Of a stretch of 64,000 nt of DNA, positions 54,545 through 62,233 are shown in pieces; within the stretch, counting starts at the first letter, position 1, and every line of letters begins with the position of its first letter. Under the pieces are notes generated by a model. That model was not told the DNA's origin. It saw only the letters and a program-made list of their open reading frames with translations, and ran no database searches. Source of the DNA: Zygnema cylindricum (lineage: Eukaryota > Streptophyta > Zygnematophyceae > Zygnematales > Zygnemataceae); NCBI GenBank assembly GCA_037447655.1, contig JBBHKE010000387.1:64001-128000 (forward strand). Direction: 5' to 3'. Both the position numbers and the translations under genes were made by a program.

Positions 54545-55165
54545 TACGTTACGTTATGTTATGTTATGTTATGTTATGTTATGTTATGTTATGTTATGTT
54601 ATGTTATGTTATGTTATGTTATGTTATGTTATGTTATGTTATGTTATGTTATGTTATGTTATGTTATGTTATGTTATGTTATGTTATGTTATGTTCTATC
54701 CGTTATGTTACGTTATGTTATGTTATGTTATGTTATGTTATGTTATGTTATGTTATGTTATGTTATGTTATGTTATGTTATGTTATGTTATGTTATGTTA
54801 TGTTATGTTATGTTATGTTATGTTATGTTATGTTATGTTATGTTATGTTATGTTATGTTATGTTATGTTATGTTATGTTATGTTATGTTATGTTATGTTA
54901 TGTTATGTTATGTTATGTTATGTTATGTTATGTTATGTTATGTTATGTTATGTTATGTTATGTTATGTTATGTTATGTTATGTTATGTTATGTTATGTTA
55001 TGTTATGTTATGTTATGTTATGTTATGTTATGTTATGTTATGTTATGTTATGTTATGTTATGTTATGTTATGTTATGTTATGTTATGTTATGTTATGTTA
55101 TGTTGTGTTATGTTATGTAATGTTATGTCCTGCTCTGTTCTTTCCTGCTATGTTATGTTATGTTG
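54545..55165. repeat. (TATGT)n pentanucleotide array, about 120 units
   Basis: Nearly perfect TATGT repeats interrupted once near 54693-54715 and decaying at the right edge. Because 5 and 3 are coprime and no stop occurs in the unit, all three plus frames stay open with the YVMLC period; these are not genes. Confidence 0.98.
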
Positions 55166-55471
55166 AATGCAAACCGGAAATGAGCTTGGATGTTCACCCT
55201 GCAATCCACAATTACACATAGAATTCATGACGTGTCTCTGGCACACGTCAGTAAATTGACGCGTATTCAACACTTTACCAAGTTCTCAATTTGGGCGTTC
55301 ACACCGTAGCTCGCGGAAAATGTCACCCATACGGCTTTCACATTTTGAAGATAATGTGACTGTTCACACTGTGACACAAAAGAAACTGTAAACGAACGCG
55401 CGACGAAAAGTACAAGCGCCCACTAAACGACAGATCAAGGGGGACAAATCCACGATTTAAACAACGACTAA

Positions 55472-56251
55472 GGGTGTGTCTCCATGTACTTGTAACTTAG
55501 AGAAATTACTTTGTTTTTTAGCGCAAATCCGGCGGACCCGGGTTTCAAGTGTCCCTATGTGTAACACCAAAATTGTTACTTAAGGGTGTGACGACTGTAT
55601 ACGTTGACAATACCCGTGACGGTTGTCAACGTCTACAATCTGTGATCACACACGTTTTTTTTCGTAACTGCTTGTGACGTCGCGTGACTTTTCATCACAT
55701 TGTACACCTACCGCCCTCCAGCCTGTGTTGTTTTACGGTTGAAGGAGATACGCTTTGCCTTTCCGTCTATTGTCGGGAAGACGTGAAATGACATCGGAAC
55801 CTTGAGACCCTTGCAAAAAAAAAATCTGTACCGAATGGAAACGGACAAAACAAAACAAACCATGTACTTATCTTTGTCGTATTAAATAGAAACGAACAAA
55901 ACATAGTGAAACGTGTACATTTCCACGTCGCTTGAAATTGTTTGAAATTTTTTGATAGTTACGGCACGAGCGAATATATGTTCCTATTTGTTTACAGAAA
56001 ATCCCTAATTTTAAAACACATCGCGCATGTTTTTTAAACATAAGGTTGAAGAAGGCGTTTTTTGTCGTCGAATTGGGTCGAAAGACATAAGACGACAAAT
56101 TTTCTTACATCCTAAGATCGAGGATGACGCAAATTGTACTCTACAAATTTGCTATTTTTTCGTACGGTCAAAACTCAGGCAGTACGGCGCTAAGTTTTAA
56201 AGGAAAACGACAGAAAAAAAAACCCTTACTTAGACATATGGAGACGCACCC
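55472..56251. mobile_element. Harbinger-like MITE, family Hb-2, copy 2
   Basis: Ends GGGTGTGTCTCCATGT and ATATGGAGACGCACCC, TAA on both sides (55469-55471, 56252-56254), 780 bp, same length as the copy nested at 31004. Confidence 0.87.
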
Positions 56252-56914
56252 TAACGACGATTTAATATGACATGCCTGTTTTATTTTTGTCGCGTAGCTA
56301 AGTAAAGGCTGGATGTCGTTACGGCCTAAAAATGAACTATGAATATTTTAATTTAAAAATGTTTCGCATTTTTCGCTTATTCTATCGACGTGGACAAATA
56401 ATATTCCTTCATTGATTCTGTATATCTTTTTAATTGCCCACAATTTCGGTGCTGAAAGATTCTGTCATGGTTAATATTGGAATTCGTACTTCTCCTGTCC
56501 TATTGAAACACTCATGTTTAGTTCGCGTTTCCTTGATATTTTAAGTCCTAGAACACTAAGTCTTAAGTGTATCACTTTAATTAGTGTTCATGTACTTTTT
56601 GTACATAATGATCTTTACGTAGAAAGATTCCCACTAAACACTTAGAATCTTTTTACCTAGTTGTACCTCCACTACTAGATATACCTAGATTAATCGTAGT
56701 TCCACTTATTAGGTGTACCTAGATTAGTTATACCTTGACTTAGATTAGTTCGCCCTACACGCTTGAGTTCATCCATAAAACTCAAACGTCTCACTATGTT
56801 TATATACATATTCTTTACTATTGAACGTAAGTTCACGACAGCCTCAGTTGTCCTTGCTGTCTTTATGTACTTTGTACTTTTTCCTGTTCCTTTGTTTTAA
56901 TTTATTCCTTTGTT
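56252..56914. other. Probable 5' flank or LTR remnant of the gag fragment
   Basis: No coding sequence. By position it should contain the LTR and leader of the copia fragment that follows, but no matching second LTR or primer-binding site is visible. Confidence 0.35.
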
Positions 56915-57905
56915 ATGGCCACTAATTTATTAGGTTATGGGCCTACAGCTTCGGCCGTGTCAAACTCAGTGCATAAATTTAAAGGTCAGGATTTTTACAA
57001 CTGGAAATTTCTTATCCAACATTTATTCAGTTTTGAAAAATTATGGGGTCACGTCATAGGAGATGTCATCATTCCTGTCTTGCCAGACGAGGATGACGAT
57101 GATTTTGCGGCCGCCCAAACTGCAATCATTGCGTGGAGAGAAAAGGACTCCATCGCTTTGTCTCGTCTCATTTTGTCGTTGGATGGAACAATCGCGAATC
57201 TTGTACGAAGCGCGACAACCGCAAATGAAGCGTGGCGACTTTTATGCGCCGCGTACGAAACAGACACGTGGCCACATCGTTTGGCCCTTCGACGCGAATT
57301 CATTCTTCTTGAAAAGGATAAGTCCGAAGATATGTTGTCCTTTATACAAAAAGTACAATCATACGCTGGACGTTTAAAGTGCATTAATTATCCTATAACT
57401 CATGAAGATCTTATTAGCGTAAATTTGGCAGGATTACCGCCCAGTTTTGAATCTTTTGTTGGTACAGTAGACAAAAATCCTGCGAATGTCACCTTACCTG
57501 ATTTAACCAATAAACTCATTTATGAAGAAAGCAGACAAAAATTAAAAAAACATGTTACATCATCTGACGCCACAGCACTAACTTCTGTCGTTTCAAAAAA
57601 ATCTTTTTCAGGTGCTGTAGGATCTTCTACTTTTTGCAGATATTGCAAAGAGAAAGATCATCTTATTGACGAGTGTCCAATTCTCGCTCGTAAACGTGAA
57701 CGTGCGTCAGGCGGCGGCGGCGGTGGTCAAAACAAAAACAACTCTCCAAATCCAAAATCGCCGCCCTAATTCCGTTGGACACGCCACTGCAGCATTCATG
57801 ACCCCTTCGTACGGTTCTTATGGTCCTCCTCCCCCTTCGTACAATATGATGCCTCATTTTCAATTTGCGCCAACTGTACCTCCACCACTTCTCCAACTGA
57901 AGTTC
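56915..57905 (+). pseudogene. Copia gag fragment (element D)
   Basis: An ATG at 56915 opens 284 codons of copia Gag: KFKGQDFYNWKFLIQHLF, then the capsid-like region, then the zinc knuckle CRYCKEKDHLIDEC followed by a Gly-rich linker. It stops at 57769, but a neighbouring frame continues the typical linker (MTPSYGSYGPPPPSYN) to about 57905, so a frameshift separates the two. No protease, integrase or RT follows; at about 57906 the composition changes sharply into the GC-richer island. It belongs to a different copia family from A and C. Confidence 0.85.
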
Positions 57906-58092
57906 ATGCAAGTGGTGGACGTGAAAGATGTCAGTGAGCCTCCTCTCAACACGCCTACTGACTTCATAGTGGATTCCAGGACACCAATGTCAAGCCGGCT
58001 CATGGACTTACTCATGTCTTCACCTGCACCCAGCCTGACAAGTGATGGAAGTGACCACAAGGAGGGAGTGCCTGCAATAATGAAGCCTGGTC

Positions 58093-59183
58093 GTGCAATC
58101 AACACCATCGGTACAGCCGGAAGTCAAGCAGACAAGGAGTCCAGCGTGGTCACTGGAGGAGATGGGCACGATAATGACAGTGATTAGCAAGCCCGGAGAG
58201 GCCACTCGCATGCTGTACAGTGAGACTAGTTTCAAAACCACACTGCTCGCAATGATGATGTTGTCAGGAGAGCGCACGTTCGGATCCACGTCCAGTGAAG
58301 TCAGCTTCGCCACTAGCAGCATTGAGGAATCCCTGCCTGACTCACCATGCTTGTCCCACTCAGCCTCGGACGAACACGTAGCAGTGGATGCACTGAACAC
58401 AGCCGGTGAGGAGTACATCAATTCGCGTCTGTCAACTGGCAGTCAGTTCATGGACCACAGAATCCAACAGTACGTCCGGCTCATCTCCCACTTCACTCCA
58501 ATCCAATGCATCATAGTGGGACAGAACCCATACTCCCCATCCATCCTGCCATCACTGGCTTCAGCATTCTCGTACGACGACACAGCATGCAAGGGAGTCA
58601 CACCCAGTGTGCAGGTGTTATCACAGTTCATCGCAATGAGGTCATGCCTGTCAGTCTATCGGATTGTCGCACTCATGACTAACGGCTTCGCCTAGCTCAA
58701 GGTCGGCATTGTCTTGCTGAATGTTCACACAGTGGCCCGTCCGCCTGCAGCAGTGGGAGTGATTCTTCAGTCAGCATTCATGAAGTACTGTCGAGCACTC
58801 ATCTGTTCGTCCACTAGTACCGGCGTGCGTGCATTCAAACTCATCGCATTGGGAGACCTGGCAAGTGTGAGAGTCATGTCGATCAAGGCTTCACTGCCCT
58901 CATCTGATCAGTAAGCCATCGCATCACTGTCGAGAGACTGAAGCACCCTGTCCTCGTGGCGAGGACCGTCAAGCGTGCTGGTCGTGCGCACGTGTGGTCC
59001 AGGTTCCGATGGCAGGACATGCTATGCACATGGATGACAGGTCGGAGTGTGGTCCTTAAGGCGAGTGTTCCATCGGTCACTCACAAGTGGGTCGACTACT
59101 CACGAGACGAACTTGCCATCATGGGCAACGCCCGCACTATTGCTTCAGTAATTGATGAAGCAGTCGGAGGCTCAGTGGAGTAG
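58093..59183 (+). pseudogene. Uracil-DNA-glycosylase-like protein, broken
   Basis: The frame opens at about 58084; the true start is unclear because only non-ATG codons lie near 58093. The core follows the family-1 UDG order: IQCIIVGQNPYSP (58519-58533 for GQNPY), ASAFSY, TPSVQVL, then GIVLLNVHTV and ALGDLAS, and finally a KHP near 58945 at the place of the usual HPSP loop. The water-activating Asp of GQDPYH is Asn here, a change known to disable E. coli Ung, so it may be a non-catalytic or structural homologue, as in poxvirus processivity factors. An in-frame TAG at 58693-58695 and a frame change near 58908 break the gene; the second half is read in another frame to 59183. Confidence 0.55.
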
Positions 59184-59216
59184 TTGGTCGTACAATTTAT
59201 TCAACACTCACCTGCA

Positions 59217-59678
59217 ATGATGTCGAACCAGCATCCTCAAGGAGGACATTCGAGAAGAACAGAGGGGGCTGGCGGAGATGATGACACGACTCAACGAATC
59301 CAGGCTTGGTCAAGCTGGTCTTCATACACTGGCGAGGCCAGGAAGCGGTTGGGTGAGATGGTGAGACAGGCCGAAAGTGAAACCAAGCGCGTGAGTGCAC
59401 AGGTCAGCGATGTATGTGCGAAAGTCCGCAGTGTTGTCGACGCATTGGAGCCAGGTGACAGGCTGGCTGCGACACTGATGATTGAAGCGCTGGAGGACCT
59501 GATAGGAGTCATGTACGATGCATGCGCGCTCAACATGCATTTCGTTCCAACGATCGTGGAGTCAACCCCTACTGTGAACCTCACAGGAGTAGCAGTGCCG
59601 CCCTATGTGACTACACGAGAAGTGGAGGAGACGCGTGCCTCATTCGAGTTTGATCCAAGCGCGTACCACCAAGCATGA
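59217..59678 (+). CDS. Unrecognised protein of the island, 153 residues
   Basis: An ATG pair at 59217 follows the previous gene's stop by 33 bp; the frame is intact to TGA at 59676-59678. The product has a Gly/Asp-rich polar start, a long amphipathic helical stretch (EARKRLGEMVRQAESETKRV onward, likely coiled coil) and a central ALEDLIGVMYDACALNMHF segment. No family recognised. Its stop overlaps the next gene's ATG as ATGA, a spacing common in compact viral genomes. It is the only undamaged frame in the island. Confidence 0.5.
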   Translation: MMSNQHPQGGHSRRTEGAGGDDDTTQRIQAWSSWSSYTGEARKRLGEMVRQAESETKRVSAQVSDVCAKVRSVVDALEPGDRLAATLMIEALEDLIGVMYDACALNMHFVPTIVESTPTVNLTGVAVPPYVTTREVEETRASFEFDPSAYHQA

Positions 59679-60211
59679 GACCAGGCCCACGTGCTGCTAG
59701 TGTTCCCACGAGAAGAAGGCCAAGCATGATGTTCGTACCACAAGAGGACGAGGAGAAGGCCGCTGGCGAGAAGGCCAGCTCGGAGGAGTTGGTACCACGA
59801 GCCCCTCAGGAAGGCAAGGATGAACGCAGCACGTATGATTAGAGTGACACCGAGCAGTCGGGAGACGTGTTCACTGGAGAGACTGACACACCTAATGAGG
59901 GCGCGTTTGATGAACACATGGAGTTGCCAATGCAAGCATTCACATTGAGCGAGAAAGTGACCGCAACGCCGCCTAACCAGCAGAGCATGCTAACCAGCAG
60001 ACCAACCACTCCTGACGTCTCACCATTCAGCACTCCGAGGCATGAGACTCGTAGTCGATCATTCATGGACACACCTCCCGCTTCGCCACCTTCACACAAG
60101 TCCACCGGCCGCAAGCTGTTCAGTCCACATGAGGACAAACCTGCCATGACTGAAGAGAAGCCGGCAGTTTTACCAGCACGCATGCGCAAGTACCGCACCT
60201 TCACTCCATGA
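59675..60211 (+). pseudogene. Unrecognised Pro/Ser/Thr-rich protein of the island, one in-frame TAG
   Basis: Starts with the ATG that overlaps the preceding stop and runs to TGA at 60211 with a single in-frame TAG at 59840-59842. The first part is basic (PRAASVPTRRRPS) and then Glu-rich; the second is rich in Thr, Pro and Ser (TPDVSPFSTPRHETRSRS) and looks disordered and phosphorylatable. No family recognised. It ends 15 bp from the stop of the convergent capping-enzyme gene. Confidence 0.45.
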
Positions 60212-60225
60212 GATGCCAGCATTGC

Positions 60226-61170
60226 TCAAAACTGCAGCACGACAGCAATGTTCTTCACCACCTGCTTCACATCATCATCCAGCATGTCATACTCGTCTCG
60301 CATGAATGACGACACGAGACTCTTACTTGTCGCACCAAGAGCCGCAAGTGTGACGGCTGGCTCAGTGATCGGATCCTTGCCGCGTAGCATCATGACACCT
60401 CGTGCCTTGTCCTCCTCAAGCAACGCCATGCGTGCTCCTCTGATTGAGAAGACCACTCCATCACTACCGGTTTGGTCATAGACGTAGCAGCACCCTGCCT
60501 GACGAGCACCTAGCTGTGTCATGGTCATGAAAGTACTCACCACATGCGACAGTGAGAACGAGTACACGAGTGGTATGCGCTCCTCGATGACCAGGTCCCT
60601 CACATGCTTGTCAGAGGTCAGGCTTTCGACTGTCCCTCTGTAGAACGCGCGCCTCCGTTTGCCCTTCCGCATTGCCTTCAATGCACTCACCAAGTTGTCA
60701 CTGCGTGCATTTGTCAGATTCAACCATGAGCCTGAGTGTTGATTGTCAAGCAGCATGAGATGTGGATCGCATGCAAACAGGCTGAGCGCCCTCTTGTCAG
60801 TGAAGAACGAACGGGCTTGCATCCGACCGGACCCGACATCAATGACAAGCCGTCCCTTCGTCCTCGCATTCATTGCAGCCTCGTATAACCTTGCACTGAC
60901 TTGAAACGAGAAGCTGCTGACTCGGCTCGTGAGCGAGAGGTCATCGTGCTCGTGGAGCGCACCACATCAATGCATGCTCTCACGACCTCGTAATAGTTGG
61001 GCCTCTCCTTGTCAAACCTCCACATGAAGGACTCGACTCTCACATTGCCATCATCGTCCAACCCCAGCACGCACTCGTATATGAGTCCTTCTCGCATGCC
61101 GGGCATTGCACTGAAGAACCGAGTACTCTGGCCCTACTCGATTTCACCACGCGCACAAGAGGGAGGCATG
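60226..61170 (-). pseudogene. 3' part of a viral-type mRNA-capping enzyme (guanylyltransferase end plus N7-methyltransferase)
   Basis: Reading from 61170 downward, the segment near 61095-60985 contains the C-terminal nucleotidyltransferase motif (GLIYECVLGLDDDG, then WRFDKERPN, the R-x-DK-x-PN pattern of motif VI). A methyltransferase domain follows from about 60850: LVIDVGSG (SAM-binding motif I), LFACDPHLML (post-I acidic residue), IPLVYSFSLSHVVSTFM and CCYVYDQTGSDG, to a stop at 60226. The pre-mRNA cap would be made and N7-methylated by such a fusion in the cytoplasmic factory of large DNA viruses; plants keep the two activities on separate proteins. Breaks: in-frame TAG at 61134-61136 and a frame change near 60880. 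The 5' half is cut off by element C and should lie beyond the window. Confidence 0.6.
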
Positions 61171-62220
61171 TGTAGAAACTAATGGTTTTATTAGTATTTT
61201 CTAGGTCTGAAAAGAAATATAGAAGTCGAGGCAGTCTATCTCTAACTTCTCTCTCCAACTCTCAAACTTGTCGCAGTCACTGAGAAATTCGAGAGGAAGC
61301 TAGAGCCATGGCTACCTTGGCTATCCTGAGGTTTACGGGAATTTTATGTTAGGGTTTATTTATTTAATTAAAAGGTATATGCCGGCGGCAGGATTTGATC
61401 CATGTACCTACCGGCCGGCAGATAGGAAATAGCCGGTAGCCTTAGCCGTTAAGTCTAGCAGTAGTATTACGTACTATATAGTTTGATATTTATTTAAATG
61501 GTTATGCGCGCGATAAACCATTTAACTGAAATGAATTACGGGATACATAGATCCAGTAAAATGTAAATGTACGACTTACAGTACGGACACAAATCAGTAC
61601 CGCGCATTTGTTTCGTAAGTGAAACAAATACCGCGCATGTATTTATTACGGCTACGATTAAAGTCGACTTTAATCGGACGGCCGAGATTAGCGCCGAGAT
61701 CGCGGAGGAAGATTTCGGCCGTTTGTGGCCATCGCCACATCGGATGACACGTGGCGAAATTCCGTTGGATTGTGGAATCTCCGGAGATTATGGCACCGAA
61801 TCCGAATTTGACATGTGTCGACATTTTGGCCATGTCGTACAATGTCCGTACATAAAGTACACCGGCAGCTGTACTTTTGCGTACGGAACTCAATTCTGAT
61901 TGGTTCCGTACATCAGTAGATAGAGTTTGTGAGAGAGATAGGACTTAGAAAAATTAGAAGATAGGACCCTCTCTCCCAGAGAGCTTCTGTACAAAAGGTC
62001 AATTTTGACCCTCCATAACTTACTGCTCAGGGGAGCAAATTCAGAGATTCTTTTTGCTATCGACTCAGGGGAGTCTTGTCTTCACAGGGGTGAAGTTGGT
62101 CAGCGTTTTTGTCTGCCAGGGTGGCAGTTTTTTTTGCTTAAACACAAAGGGGTCAGGATTATCCTAGAGGCTTCTTGGAAGCTGTCCACTCTGAGGACTT
62201 ATGGAGGTCTCAGAGTTACA
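61171..62220 (+). repeat. 5' LTR of copia element C
   Basis: TGTAGAAACT start and AGAGTTACA end, 1050 bp, matching both LTRs of element A. It carries CACGTGGC at 61748-61755 and the reverse tRNA-like segment at about 61385-61465. Confidence 0.93.
61748..61755. promoter_or_regulatory. G-box/ABRE core in LTR C
   Basis: CACGTGGC in the context GATGACACGTGGCG, conserved with the 3' LTR of element A. Confidence 0.5.
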
Positions 62221-62233
62221 GGTTATGGGCCCA
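62221..62233 (+). promoter_or_regulatory. Primer-binding site of element C (initiator tRNA-Met anticodon arm)
   Basis: GGTTATGGGCCCA immediately after the LTR is a 13-base perfect complement of the anticodon stem-loop of plant initiator tRNA-Met. The gag ATG (62225) lies inside it. Confidence 0.85.

Larger units (their letters stand above)
57906..61170. other. GC-richer island with virus-like gene content (putative endogenous giant-virus fragment)
   Basis: About 3.3 kb with clearly higher GC than both flanks, codon-rich on nearly its full length, four or five genes with almost no spacers, an ATGA overlap (59675-59678) and one convergent pair 15 bp apart. Contents: UDG-like gene, two unknown genes, and a capping-enzyme gene on the opposite strand. 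The fused guanylyltransferase-methyltransferase order is characteristic of nucleocytoplasmic large DNA viruses. Left border at the gag fragment, right border at LTR C. Confidence 0.6.

Noticed and set aside
54534-55221. Three overlapping frames of about 200 codons with YVMLC period
   Set aside because: Direct product of the (TATGT)n array; the unit contains no stop in any plus frame.
58956-59183. Separate small gene starting at the internal ATG 58956
   Set aside because: The frame carries the expected C-terminal end of the UDG-like fold (HRITVERLKHP precedes this ATG), so it is the shifted tail of that pseudogene.
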